Shown here: positions 16,202 through 24,979 of the stretch, one piece after another | How positions within the stretch are numbered: position 1 is the first letter of the stretch | Layout: every line of letters begins with the position of its first letter | From: Limobrevibacterium gyesilva | GTDB lineage: Bacteria > Pseudomonadota > Alphaproteobacteria > Acetobacterales > Acetobacteraceae | DNA length: 40,643 nucleotides | Direction of reading: 5' to 3' | Assembly (NCBI RefSeq): GCF_025989185.1 | Contig: NZ_JAPDNT010000036.1 | Coordinates: 1-40,643, forward strand | The notes under the pieces: model-generated | What the model was told of the DNA's origin: nothing | What the model saw: the letters and a program-made list of their open reading frames with translations, nothing else | Database searches by the model: none | Translations under genes and position numbers: made by a program

Positions 16202-16632
16202 TGCGCGTCCCGTCGCGATATGTTCGCCCCGCGGACTGGCCCGAGCGCCTCCACCGCTTCATTGATTCGCGGCGCGAAATCCCGTTCGCCTGGGGGCAGC
16301 AGGACTGCGGCACGCTGGCCTGCGACGCCGTGCAGATGCTGGCCGGCATCGACCCGCTTGCGAGCCTGCGTGGGTCCTATGCGTCCGAGGACGAATACGA
16401 GGCGATGCTCGCGCCGCATGGCGGCCTGGAGCAGCTTGCGTGCGCCACTTTCGCCGCCGCCGGCCTGCCGGACTGCCCGCCAGGCTACGCGCAGCGCGGC
16501 GACGTCGTGCTGGTCGAGGTCGGCAACCAGATGCTGCTCGGTGTCGTGACGGACGTCCATGTCGCGGTCCCTGGCGCGGATGGCCTTCATTTCGTCAAGC
16601 GCGCGATGATTCGCCGCGCCTGGGCGGTCTGA
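16201..16632 (+). CDS. NlpC/P60-like tail-tip peptidase (DUF6950-like)
   Basis: The ATG at 16201 (TGATG overlap) gives 143 residues. FAWGQQDCGTLACDAV carries the NlpC/P60-type catalytic Cys (C36), and a later GLHFVKRA segment (about 127-134) could supply His. In related tail modules this protein helps to open peptidoglycan during DNA entry or processes the tail tip. It lies between the BR0599-like and J-like genes, as in GTA-type and many siphophage tails. Confidence 0.72.
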   Translation: MRVPSRYVRPADWPERLHRFIDSRREIPFAWGQQDCGTLACDAVQMLAGIDPLASLRGSYASEDEYEAMLAPHGGLEQLACATFAAAGLPDCPPGYAQRGDVVLVEVGNQMLLGVVTDVHVAVPGADGLHFVKRAMIRRAWAV

Positions 16633-19031
16633 TGCCCCAGCTCATCGTCGCCGTGGCTGCCGCGATCGCCTCCTGGGGCGGCGCCGCATTGGCCGTCGAG
16701 ATCGGCATTGCCGCATCCATGACGTCGTTCGCGGCGGTGGCCATCGGCGCTGTCACCGGGTCAATCGTGGCGCTGGGCCTGTCGATGTTGTTTCCGGTCA
16801 GCACGCCAAAGGCATCCGTGCCGGACGTCGCCCGCGACCGCAAACAAACGTTGCGAAGCGGCGTGGCGCCGAAGCGCATCATCTACGGCACGTCGCTGGT
16901 GAGCGGGCCGGTGGTGTTCATGGACAGCTCCGGCGCCAACAACGAGTACATCCACCTGGTCGTTCCCCTCGCCGGCCATGCCATCGCCGCCATCGACACG
17001 GTGCACCTCAACAACTACGTGATCGACGTCAACGCCGCGATCGGCGGCGTCGGCAGTGCCGGCCGCTACGCGCAGGTTTTTGCGCTGGTCCAGGCGAACT
17101 CCGGATCTGGGCCTGTCAACGTCGCTAACGTCTCGACATCAGGATTTCCGTCCGGGTCGGACCGTGATGGCTACGCGCGGTTCAGTTGCTACGACGGCAC
17201 CCAGGTCGCCGCCGATCCAGACCTGTCCGCTGAGTTGCCGGCGCGCTGGAATGCAAATTACAAACTGCTAGGCCTGCCCTACATCTATGCCCGCGTGACC
17301 TATTCGCAGGACTGTTTCCCGGGCGGCTTCCAGTCGCTGCGTGCGCAGGTGCGCGGCAAGAAGGTATATGATCCGCGCGACGGCAGCACGGCCTTCCGCA
17401 ACAATGCCGCGCTCTGCATCCTCGACTACCTGATGTCGTCGGATGGCCTTGGCGCCACGCTGGACGAGATCGACCTCGACTACTGGATCGCGGCAGCGAA
17501 CCTTTGCGACGAGAGCGTTGCCATCGACGTCGCCGGCACGGTCTACCAGCCGCGCTACACCATCGACGGGTCCTTCACGCTGGACCAGGCGCCGCTGCAG
17601 ATCATGGAGCAGCTGCTCTCGTCCTGCGCCGGCGCGCTGACCTATGTCATGGGCAGGTATCGCCTGCATGTCGGCGCGTACGACGCGCCGACCGTCGCGC
17701 TGGGGCCGTCGGATTTCGCGGGTAAGGTAGCTATCCTGACCAAAAACCCGATCCGGAGCCAGTTCAACACGGTCCACGGCACCTATATCGATCCGGCGCA
17801 GCTCTGGTCCGCGGTGGCATTCCCGCAGGTCCAGGTGGCGGACCTTGTGGCGGAGGATGGCGAGGTGGTTCCGGCGAGCATCGAGCTGCCCTTCGCGATC
17901 GACGCCTATCACGCCCAGCGCCTGGCGCGGCTGAAGTTGCTGACATCGCGGGCCGGCCAGATCCAGATGACGGCGCCGCTCAAATACGGCGCCCTGCGCA
18001 TTGCCGCATGGGACACGGTGAGCGTCACGCTGCCGGATGTCGGCTGGACCAACATGGTGTTCCGCGTCGCCTCGTGGAAATACGATCCGGTGAAATGCGA
18101 AGTCACTGCGGTGATGCATAGCGAGGACGCGGCGGCCTACACATGGAACGCTGTGGACGCACAGCCGCCGATCCTCAGCCAGTCCACCGACCTGGTATCC
18201 CCGCTGGTGCTGCCCGCCGTCGCCACCCCGACGCTCGCGACGGGATTCGGCATCAACAACGATGGCACCGTGGTGCCGGATATCGTCGTCAGCTTCATCG
18301 CGCCGGCGCATCCATTCATCACCGCAGTCGAGATCCAGTGGAAGAAATCCACGGATGTGGTCTGGCTGTCCGCGCTGGTGCCGTTGCCAGCCACGCAACA
18401 CACAATCATGCCGGTGATCGTCGGCGCCACCTATCAGGTCCGCTGCCGGGGCATCGCCGGCCTGGTGCGCGGGCCCTGGTCCAGCATCGCCAGCACCGCA
18501 GGCGCCGGCAAGTCCGGCGCGCCGGCCAGCCCCACAGGGGCGACGGTCACGAGCATCCTGGGTGGCTACAGCGTGTCGTGGATCAAGCCGCCCGATGCCG
18601 ATCTGGACGCGATCGAGATCTACGAAATCCCGGCACCCTATACCGGCACCTATTACTACGTCGGGGAAAGCAAGGGCGGCGGCGCGGTCGTGAAACTCGG
18701 TAGCGGCGACTATATCAGCCGGGGCGTCGCCGTGATTCCGCGTGACACCAGCGGCAACAGGGGTGACGCCACATTCGTGGGCTTCGTGACCGCCCAGCAA
18801 GCCGCCACCGCGGACATCGTCATCGACGCCCTGTCCGATATGCCGGTCGCCACCAGCACCACCCGCCAGGTGGCGACGGCGATAGACACTTGGGAGGATG
18901 CGCTGACGCTGAGTGTGTTCGTGCCCGTTGCCGGCAAGGTGATGTTGGACATGAAGGCCAGCCTCGAGGTCTGGAACGGGGGCACTCTCGAGGCTGGCGG
19001 CGGTGGCGAAGGTGGAGAGGGTCCAGGATGA
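16632..19031 (+). CDS. Central tail fibre / host specificity protein (gpJ-like)
   Basis: The ATG at 16632 gives 799 residues. An N-terminal hydrophobic stretch (about 1-55) is followed by TLRSGVAPKRIIYGTSLVSG, the typical start of the J-like tail hub. Baseplate-hub-like domains follow (KKVYDPRDGSTAFRNNAALC around 238-257, LDQAPLQIMEQLLSSCAG around 316-333). The C-terminal 250 residues hold fibronectin-III-like strands (GGYSVSWIKPPDADLDAIEI) and a Gly-rich end. It contacts the receptor or carries the side fibres. It is joined to both neighbours by overlaps. Confidence 0.85.
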   Translation: MPQLIVAVAAAIASWGGAALAVEIGIAASMTSFAAVAIGAVTGSIVALGLSMLFPVSTPKASVPDVARDRKQTLRSGVAPKRIIYGTSLVSGPVVFMDSSGANNEYIHLVVPLAGHAIAAIDTVHLNNYVIDVNAAIGGVGSAGRYAQVFALVQANSGSGPVNVANVSTSGFPSGSDRDGYARFSCYDGTQVAADPDLSAELPARWNANYKLLGLPYIYARVTYSQDCFPGGFQSLRAQVRGKKVYDPRDGSTAFRNNAALCILDYLMSSDGLGATLDEIDLDYWIAAANLCDESVAIDVAGTVYQPRYTIDGSFTLDQAPLQIMEQLLSSCAGALTYVMGRYRLHVGAYDAPTVALGPSDFAGKVAILTKNPIRSQFNTVHGTYIDPAQLWSAVAFPQVQVADLVAEDGEVVPASIELPFAIDAYHAQRLARLKLLTSRAGQIQMTAPLKYGALRIAAWDTVSVTLPDVGWTNMVFRVASWKYDPVKCEVTAVMHSEDAAAYTWNAVDAQPPILSQSTDLVSPLVLPAVATPTLATGFGINNDGTVVPDIVVSFIAPAHPFITAVEIQWKKSTDVVWLSALVPLPATQHTIMPVIVGATYQVRCRGIAGLVRGPWSSIASTAGAGKSGAPASPTGATVTSILGGYSVSWIKPPDADLDAIEIYEIPAPYTGTYYYVGESKGGGAVVKLGSGDYISRGVAVIPRDTSGNRGDATFVGFVTAQQAATADIVIDALSDMPVATSTTRQVATAIDTWEDALTLSVFVPVAGKVMLDMKASLEVWNGGTLEAGGGGEGGEGPG

Positions 19032-19249
19032 GCACCCTACTTGTACGCGTCGTGCGCGTGTCGCCCGGAGGCGGCCAGGAAACCGTTATAAATTCGCAGG
19101 GCGGGTCGGCCAGCATCACGGACAGTATCGTCGACACGCCGGCCGGCGGGTCCACCTATGTTTATAAGCTGCAGGTCAAGGACCCGTTTCTACTGTCCGG
19201 CGCTGGCATCAATTTGCGTCGGCTCGTGGCCCTGGTGGCCAAGCGCTGA
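19028..19249 (+). CDS. Small tail-tip protein, unknown
   Basis: A 73-residue beta-rich protein (STLLVRVVRVSPGGGQETVI start), coupled by ATGA to the J-like gene and by TGATG to the next. No family recognised. The position suggests a tail-tip accessory. Confidence 0.6.
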   Translation: MSTLLVRVVRVSPGGGQETVINSQGGSASITDSIVDTPAGGSTYVYKLQVKDPFLLSGAGINLRRLVALVAKR

Positions 19250-19488
19250 TGCCGGCGTTCCCGCCTCTGCCGACCCCGCCGGCGGACCCGCCGCCACCCC
19301 CGCCGCCGCCCTGCTGGGCGCAGATCGAAGGCTCCGGCCTGGTGACCGCCTACGGCATCGTCCAGCCCGCCGCCCTGGCAACCCATCTCGCTCTTCCGGG
19401 CGTCGTCGCGATTACTTCGGATCAGCTCGTTATATTGCGCGCCGGCGGCGCCTGGGTCCTGCAGGACGGCACGCTGACCGCGGCCTGA
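19249..19488 (+). CDS. Small Pro-rich tail-tip protein
   Basis: A 79-residue protein with a Pro-rich N-terminus (PPLPTPPADPP then eight Pro, residues 4-21) followed by a compact domain ending GAWVLQDGTLTAA. The Pro stretch may be a rigid linker. It is coupled to the upstream gene by a one-base overlap. No known family. Confidence 0.55.
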   Translation: MPAFPPLPTPPADPPPPPPPPCWAQIEGSGLVTAYGIVQPAALATHLALPGVVAITSDQLVILRAGGAWVLQDGTLTAA

Positions 19489-19518
19489 CCCTAATCCCAG
19501 ATCACTCGAAGAGGCACC

Positions 19519-19812
19519 ATGGCTGGCACTGTCTCGAACAGCCCCTCGCAGCTGCCGCTCGCCGGCTCGGTCGGGGAAAGCGACCTGATCGCCGTCGATC
19601 AGTATGACGGCGACGGGGGATACGTCACGCGCGGCGTGCCGCTGCAGCTGCTCGCGCAGCTGGTGGCGCCGCTCCTCGCCCGCACGCTGCCGGTCACCGC
19701 CGGCGACACCGCCTTCGTCGGCTCAGTGACTTTGTCGAATCTGCCAACGGCACCGGACGGTCTGATGCCTGGGCAGCTCTGGAACAATGGAGGCGTGCCG
19801 TGCATCGCCTGA
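19519..19812 (+). CDS. Small fibre-attachment-like protein
   Basis: A 97-residue protein. The N-terminal segment ESDLIAVDQYDGDGGYVTRG recalls the start of many tail fibres, and the end LPTAPDGLMPGQLWNNGGV is the collagen-free linker often seen just before a fibre's receptor part. It overlaps the tailspike start by 13 bases. It may be a split adaptor that docks the spike. Confidence 0.55.
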   Translation: MAGTVSNSPSQLPLAGSVGESDLIAVDQYDGDGGYVTRGVPLQLLAQLVAPLLARTLPVTAGDTAFVGSVTLSNLPTAPDGLMPGQLWNNGGVPCIA

Positions 19813-22697
19813 TCGTCTTCGTGGCTGCGCTATCGTTCGCGGCGGGCGCGCGGGCGCAGTCCCCCACGTTTCAGTCGTTGACTGTTACTGGAGGGATCAC
19901 CGCGAACGGCTTGCCGGCCGCTTCGTCGGTGGCTGGCGCAGACTCCCTGTGGGTAATCCAGGGATCGCCCGGCACCACGCGCAAGGCGCCTCTCTCGCTC
20001 GTGCTGGGCGATGTGCTGCCGTCGGCGTTGACGAGCGGCATGATCACCGGGGCGCTGGGATACATTCCGATCCAGCCGGGGGCGGATGTCTCGACAAGCA
20101 CTGTCACGGCTCCGGGTGGCGTCGCGCGGACCACTGCGGCGATGGCCGGCGATGTCATCAACGTGCTGAACCTCAGCCCTTCGATCAACAACGGCACCAC
20201 GCTGGCTGCGACGACCATCAATGCGGCCATTACCGCCGCCAACGCCATGCCGTTCGGCGGCGAGGTCTACCTGCCGGCCGGCAAGTATCATGTTGACGTG
20301 TCGGTCCAGAACATCATCCTGAAATCCAATGTCCATCTGCGCGGCGCGGGTGCGGGCAAGACGATCATCGATATCGACGACACCAACGGAACTCTCAACT
20401 CCATTGGGGTGATCGCCAATCCGCAGCGCACCAATATCCGCGTCTCCGGGATCACGTTCCAAGGCCGGCGCCCGCAGGGCGTCGTGGCGTCCGGCAACAA
20501 TCTGGTGGTGCCGCTAAAGGCGACGCTGGTTAATATCCAGGCGTCTACCAACATCGACGTCTACGGCTGCGAATTTCTGGACAGCAACAACGTGTCACTG
20601 CTGATCAGCAAGGACGGGAGCAACAATATCCGCGTGCGGGACAATCGTGTCGCGCGGTCCAATCTCGACAGCATCGCAGTGTGGAACTCGTCGAATGTCT
20701 TGATCGACGGCAACCAGATCGAGCAGTCCGGCGATGACTCCATTTCGGCCAGCGAAGGCGATGGCGACGCCGCTCCGGTCCGCACGAACGTCATCATTAC
20801 AAACAACCGCGTCACGGACGGGACCGGGGGAATCAAAATCAACGGTGCCCGCAGCGCGTCGATCCGCGGCAATAAGCTGCAGCGCATGAATACCGGGATC
20901 ACCGTCGCATTCGGGCAGGGTGGCGGCAACAGCCCGGTCTATGGGGTCGATATCGCCGACAACATCGTTGAAGATATCTACTCGCTTGCTCCGGTTCTCA
21001 ACACGGCCCCGGGCGGCGTTCCGCTCACGTCCTACATTAAAATCTTCGGGTCTGCGAAGCAGGCGGGCACTGCGGTATTCCCGGCATGGGCGCAGAGCAC
21101 TCCGTACACCGCTGGCACGATCGTCTCGACGAACAATAGCGCCGGCCAGAATTTGTATCTGGCGTTCGCCAATGGCACGTCGGCGTCTAGCGGCAATGGA
21201 CCGGTCGCGACTCTGCGGAATAACGGGATCGTGGACGGCACGACGGCGTGGACCTATCTCGGCCCGGCCTGGACCGATCCCGGCATTTCCGCTCCAGGCA
21301 CGCCGATCCCGCCTTGGGTCGCTAGTAAGCAGACATTTTACGGCCAGACCGCCAGCAACGGCGGCAACGCCTACATCGTCAAAAGCGTCAGCGCGCTCGG
21401 CGCGCAGGCATCTCCCGCGACGTTCTTTGTCGGCGGAAGCGGCACGTCTCTGGTCGATGGAAACATTACATGGATATGGGTGTCCGGGATCGGGAACCAG
21501 GCCTATGTAACCGGCGACCGTTACTATCTCGGCGATAAGATCACCCAAGGCGCAAATAGCTACCAGGCCGTCGTCATCAAGGCTTTCACAGCCTCGTCCG
21601 GTGGTCCGACCGGAACGGGAACCGGGATCGTAGATGGTGACGTCGTGTGGGCCTACACGGGCCCGGCCGCACCCGGAACCTTCACGCCGCTATGGGGCTC
21701 GAACGGACCCGGTCAATTCCATCGCACGCGTCAGTTCAACACGCAAAACGTCTACCCGCAGAATATCGGCGCCAACATGCCATCTCCTGGCGCCTACTGG
21801 ATCACCGTGCGCGGGAACAAGCTGACGCGGACACTCCCGGACGTTACTTCTCTCAGCCAGTGGGGATACGGCACCACCCGCGAGGCCGGGCAATATGGTT
21901 CGTTTAAGACGGCCGTCACCAATCGCTTCTTGAATATGGCGGGAATCTATATTGCCGGCGCGATGCGCAATTCGGAGATTTCGGACAATATTATCCAGAT
22001 CGGAATGTCGACGGGCGAATCCATTGTCGATGCGGGCAGCAACGGCATCCAGTTCGACCCGAATATTCAGGACCTGGCGCTTGACGGCTTAAAAATCCGC
22101 AACAACACCATCGTTGGGTTCGGTAATGCCGGCATAGCGTTCCCGGTGAACATCGCCACGCAGCAGCGCATACTGGTCGAGGGCAACATCATCGAGGCCG
22201 ACCCTTATTTCACCAGCGCGGCCCGCTCCCCTGCTGGCTCGAATACCTGGCTGTCAAGCGGTCCTACAGGGATCGTGCTTAACGGTACGTCGGGTCTCCT
22301 GATCGCGCGCAACCACTTCCGCCACATGGTCGCGCCGATCACGGGATCTGGCACATACACGGCGATCGGAAATCTCGTCTATGGCCGCCCGGCGGCCATT
22401 GGCTACAGCGCCTCGAACCAGGGCGTCGGGACCACATACGCGGCAGGTGTAGGCTGGGACTACATCATCGAGGAAAGCGACCCGACCAGCGCGGCGTTTG
22501 GGCAGATGTTGCAAGCGCGCGTCCACACAGCGAGCGCGCAGCCGACGACCGGATATTGGATCGTTGGTCAGTTTGTCGCCAACTCGGCGGTCACCGCCGC
22601 GGGTGGCAAGATCCTGATGGGATGGCTGCGGCTGACCACCGGCAACGGCCACGTCACCAACACCGACTGGACGCCTGTCTACAGTACCAGCAGCTGA
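19800..22697 (+). CDS. Tailspike with right-handed beta-helix (pectate-lyase-like fold)
   Basis: This 965-residue protein has Asn-rich parallel beta-helix repeats from about 140 to 700: VHLRGAGAGKTIIDIDD, ..INIRVSGITFQGR-like rungs, VLIDGNQIEQSGDDSISASE and IVEDIYSLAP, then NNTIVGFGNAGIAF. Such spikes bind and often cleave surface polysaccharide. The GTG start at 19800 gives a first 20 residues that look like a Sec signal peptide (MHRLIVFVAALSFAAGARAQ). A docking-like segment around 47-70 (ADSLWVIQGSPGTTRKAPLS) parallels the one in the preceding gene. Catalytic residues cannot be assigned. Confidence 0.82.
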   Translation: MHRLIVFVAALSFAAGARAQSPTFQSLTVTGGITANGLPAASSVAGADSLWVIQGSPGTTRKAPLSLVLGDVLPSALTSGMITGALGYIPIQPGADVSTSTVTAPGGVARTTAAMAGDVINVLNLSPSINNGTTLAATTINAAITAANAMPFGGEVYLPAGKYHVDVSVQNIILKSNVHLRGAGAGKTIIDIDDTNGTLNSIGVIANPQRTNIRVSGITFQGRRPQGVVASGNNLVVPLKATLVNIQASTNIDVYGCEFLDSNNVSLLISKDGSNNIRVRDNRVARSNLDSIAVWNSSNVLIDGNQIEQSGDDSISASEGDGDAAPVRTNVIITNNRVTDGTGGIKINGARSASIRGNKLQRMNTGITVAFGQGGGNSPVYGVDIADNIVEDIYSLAPVLNTAPGGVPLTSYIKIFGSAKQAGTAVFPAWAQSTPYTAGTIVSTNNSAGQNLYLAFANGTSASSGNGPVATLRNNGIVDGTTAWTYLGPAWTDPGISAPGTPIPPWVASKQTFYGQTASNGGNAYIVKSVSALGAQASPATFFVGGSGTSLVDGNITWIWVSGIGNQAYVTGDRYYLGDKITQGANSYQAVVIKAFTASSGGPTGTGTGIVDGDVVWAYTGPAAPGTFTPLWGSNGPGQFHRTRQFNTQNVYPQNIGANMPSPGAYWITVRGNKLTRTLPDVTSLSQWGYGTTREAGQYGSFKTAVTNRFLNMAGIYIAGAMRNSEISDNIIQIGMSTGESIVDAGSNGIQFDPNIQDLALDGLKIRNNTIVGFGNAGIAFPVNIATQQRILVEGNIIEADPYFTSAARSPAGSNTWLSSGPTGIVLNGTSGLLIARNHFRHMVAPITGSGTYTAIGNLVYGRPAAIGYSASNQGVGTTYAAGVGWDYIIEESDPTSAAFGQMLQARVHTASAQPTTGYWIVGQFVANSAVTAAGGKILMGWLRLTTGNGHVTNTDWTPVYSTSS

Positions 22698-22740
22698 GAG
22701 TCGCCGCTCTCCGCCTCTCGCCACACAACACGGAGGCCAC

Positions 22741-23082
22741 ATGACAACCGCTTTCTTGCGCCCGCTGGGCCGCATCATCACGCCGCAGATCCAGCGATTC
22801 GCGGATAAGCCACGCATTGCACGTCGTCGTGTGGAGCTGGATCTTACGGCCTGGGTCGCAGAGGTCGACGCCGATCCGTTGCAGACGGCATCAGTCACGG
22901 TCGTTCCGGCGGTGTCCGGTGGCCTGCGGGTGTCGGAGCCGAAGGTCACCTCGACCGGCGTCGTCGTGATCCTGACCGACGGGGTGGAGGGCCAGGATTA
23001 TGCGGTGGCCGTCACCTATGCGACCGCGCTGCGCACCGAGCAGCAAACGTGGCGGATCTACGTGCCCATCTCTGTGCCCTGA
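22741..23082 (+). CDS. Fibre-tail adaptor-like Ig-fold protein
   Basis: A 113-residue protein. The ELDLTAWVAEVDADPLQTAS, VVILTDGVEGQDYAVAVTYA and QQTWRIYVPISVP segments match small phage fibre-tail adaptor proteins with an immunoglobulin-like fold. A good ACGGAGG (22730-22736) precedes the ATG. It lies between the spike and the Gly-rich adhesin, so it may attach one of them. Confidence 0.6.
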   Translation: MTTAFLRPLGRIITPQIQRFADKPRIARRRVELDLTAWVAEVDADPLQTASVTVVPAVSGGLRVSEPKVTSTGVVVILTDGVEGQDYAVAVTYATALRTEQQTWRIYVPISVP

Positions 23083-23103
23083 CGGCGGGGGAAAAGACAG
23101 ACC

Positions 23104-23517
23104 ATGAAAATCTGTGCTCGTGCGCGGCGAGCTCTGGCCGCGATCGCTCTGCTGTGCCTACTCCCGGTTCCGACCGGGGTGTGGGCCGCAGGAGCGGTGC
23201 CCTCCGACCCGGCCTATGTGACGGTGAGACCTCCAAACACAGCCGGCACGATTGCCGGCTGCAGCGTTGGCATCGCGTCCGCACAATGTCTCGCGGGTTC
23301 TCTCGCGAGAACGCATCTGCAGGTTCAGAACGTCTCGGCCGCCGCCGCCATCGCTTGCACGTTCAGCGGGCCGGCGGCGTTGAATGCGGCGGGTAGTTTC
23401 CTGCTGCAGCCGGGCCAGTCCGCGTCCTGGGGTGGCGGCACCGGCTGGCTCCCGTCCGGTCCGCTCAACTGTGTCGCGTCGGCCGCCGCATCGCCGTTAT
23501 ATGTGGAGTACAACTGA
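23104..23517 (+). CDS. Secreted-looking Cys-containing tail-region protein
   Basis: A 137-residue protein with a strong Sec signal peptide (residues 1-29: basic start, AAIALLCLLPV core, VWAAG cleavage region). It carries four Cys afterwards (GCSVGIASAQC, IACTF, LNCVAS), which could form two disulfides in the periplasm. The body (ARTHLQVQNVSAAA, GSFLLQPGQSASWGGG, ASPLYVEYN) is a small beta-sandwich domain seen in phage fibre regions. Its stop overlaps the adhesin start by one base. The function of an exported phage protein here is unknown. Confidence 0.62.
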   Translation: MKICARARRALAAIALLCLLPVPTGVWAAGAVPSDPAYVTVRPPNTAGTIAGCSVGIASAQCLAGSLARTHLQVQNVSAAAAIACTFSGPAALNAAGSFLLQPGQSASWGGGTGWLPSGPLNCVASAAASPLYVEYN

Positions 23518-24491
23518 TGCGGGCGCTTCGGCCGCTGCTGATGCGCGGCGCGCTCGTCGCCGGGCTTGTCCTCAGCTTCCTGGCGCCGGCGCCGGCGCAT
23601 ATCGGGCCTGTTCCATACGCGGCGAAAGTCACGGAATTTGGGTCGTCCGGCGTATGGACGATGGCGCCAACGACGCGCGTCGCGCAGCTCTGCGCCGCTG
23701 GCGGCGCCGGCGGTGGCGCTGGCGGTCCGACACTATCCGGCAGCCAGTCGGGTAGCGGTGGCGGTGGCGGCGGCGCCGGTGGGGCCCGGTGCGTGTGGGT
23801 GCTGCCGTCGCAGGTCTCTGGTCCGCAGGCGGTCACGATCGGCGTCGGAGGAGCTGCGGGCGCGCCTGGCGCCAATGGCGGCGCTGGCGGGGCGACGTCG
23901 ATCGGCTCGCTGCTCACGGTGTATGGCGGCGGTGGCGGCGGGTTCGGCGCAAATGGCGCGGTGTCTGCTGGCGGAAATAGTTCTGCGGCGAACGTTTCAG
24001 CTGGTAGCTCGAACGGCGCATCGATCGGCAGCGCGGGCAACTTTGCTCTGACCGGCGGCATTGGGGCCGCCGGTCAGAGCAACGTCAATTCTGGCTTCGG
24101 GCTTGGGGCATCTGGCGGCGGGTCGTCGGCGACGGGGGCAGGAAGCAATGGAGGCGGCTTTATATTCTCCTGCACTGGCGGCGGCGCCGGCGGCGGGTGG
24201 AATGTGGGCGTTGCGCAGACTGGTGGGGGCGGCGGCCTGAACGGCCCAACCGGCACGAGCGGCGGCGCCGCGACGGGTGCCCCTGGCGGCACGTTCGCAG
24301 CATCCACCTGGCCCTTTGGCCTGCCAGGGGTGGGTGGCGGCGGTGGCGGCGGCAATGCCGCCGGCGCCGGTGGGGCCGGGGGTGCTGGGCAATCGCCATG
24401 CGGCGGCGGCGGTGGCGGCGGCGCCGGGTCCACGGGCGGCGGCCCCGGCGGCAGGGGTGGCGACGGTTACGGCGTGGCGCTCGAGTGGTAG
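23517..24491 (+). CDS. Glycine-rich adhesin / receptor-binding protein
   Basis: This 324-residue protein starts with a signal-like hydrophobic stretch (about 8-27). It continues with FGSSGVWTMAPTTRVAQLCA, the lead-in of Gly-rich receptor-binding domains, and then about 260 residues dominated by GGGG/GAGG runs with interspersed loops. It ends GRGGDGYGVALEW, the usual closing strand. Poly-glycine-II lattices of this kind carry variable loops in T4-like gp38 adhesins. The Gly codons make the DNA highly repetitive (GGCGGC runs), a hot spot for recombination. Confidence 0.72.
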   Translation: MRALRPLLMRGALVAGLVLSFLAPAPAHIGPVPYAAKVTEFGSSGVWTMAPTTRVAQLCAAGGAGGGAGGPTLSGSQSGSGGGGGGAGGARCVWVLPSQVSGPQAVTIGVGGAAGAPGANGGAGGATSIGSLLTVYGGGGGGFGANGAVSAGGNSSAANVSAGSSNGASIGSAGNFALTGGIGAAGQSNVNSGFGLGASGGGSSATGAGSNGGGFIFSCTGGGAGGGWNVGVAQTGGGGGLNGPTGTSGGAATGAPGGTFAASTWPFGLPGVGGGGGGGNAAGAGGAGGAGQSPCGGGGGGGAGSTGGGPGGRGGDGYGVALEW

Positions 24492-24496
24492 CCGCG

Positions 24497-24784
24497 ATGC
24501 AGGACGCGGTCGATCTGCGGGCGAAGCTGGACGGCCTCGACATCCGCCTGACGCGCCTCGAGACGCAGCGCGCGCTCGACCGTGAGGCGCTGGACGAGTT
24601 GAAGGGATTGACGCGCGACACGCTGCAGGCAGTGCAAAGGCTGGAGATCGCGATCGCGCGGGATGCGTCCGCCAGGTCTGGCGAAAAGGCGGGATCTGGG
24701 TCCGTGCTGCACTGGCTGTTCAGTGCATTTGGCGCCGCAGTCGCCGCGGTGGCGCTGGGGATCAACATATTCCGCTCGCATTGA
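24497..24784 (+). CDS. XhlA-like coiled-coil membrane protein
   Basis: The ATG at 24497 gives 95 residues. Residues 4-55 form a coiled coil (LRAKLDGLDIRLTRLETQRA, then LDELKGLTRDTLQAVQRLE), followed by one membrane segment (LFSAFGAAVAAVALGINIF, about 74-92). This matches XhlA-type holin partners of lysis modules. A GTG at 24485 would add four residues but overlap the adhesin stop. It is the first gene of the lysis cluster. Confidence 0.6.
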   Translation: MQDAVDLRAKLDGLDIRLTRLETQRALDREALDELKGLTRDTLQAVQRLEIAIARDASARSGEKAGSGSVLHWLFSAFGAAVAAVALGINIFRSH

Positions 24785-24979
24785 TCGTGCGGCGCGAAGC
24801 GCTCTCTCCGCAATAATCACAATAAAAGATTGAACCTCACCGTTCATAACAAGACATGATCCCGTTATTGCGCAGACTTTCCTCAATAACCGTGGGTCGA
24901 TTCCTGCATCGTGATTTATTCATGACTTACCGTGAATGCAAACGCCGAGCGAATATACAGGGTTCATGGAGCGTGCGCC
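24785..24979 (+). other. AT-rich intergenic island before the endolysin
   Basis: The gap is conspicuously richer in A/T than its surroundings. It contains a 7-bp inverted repeat (gttattg 24864-24870, caataac 24884-24890) with a further cgcaata copy near 24809. No convincing -35/-10 pair could be fixed. It could hold a lysis promoter or mark a junction of exchanged modules. Confidence 0.4.

Noticed and set aside
24260-24480. GGCGGC repeats as a possible CRISPR-like or satellite array
   Set aside because: The repeats follow from glycine codons of the adhesin and have no regular spacer length.
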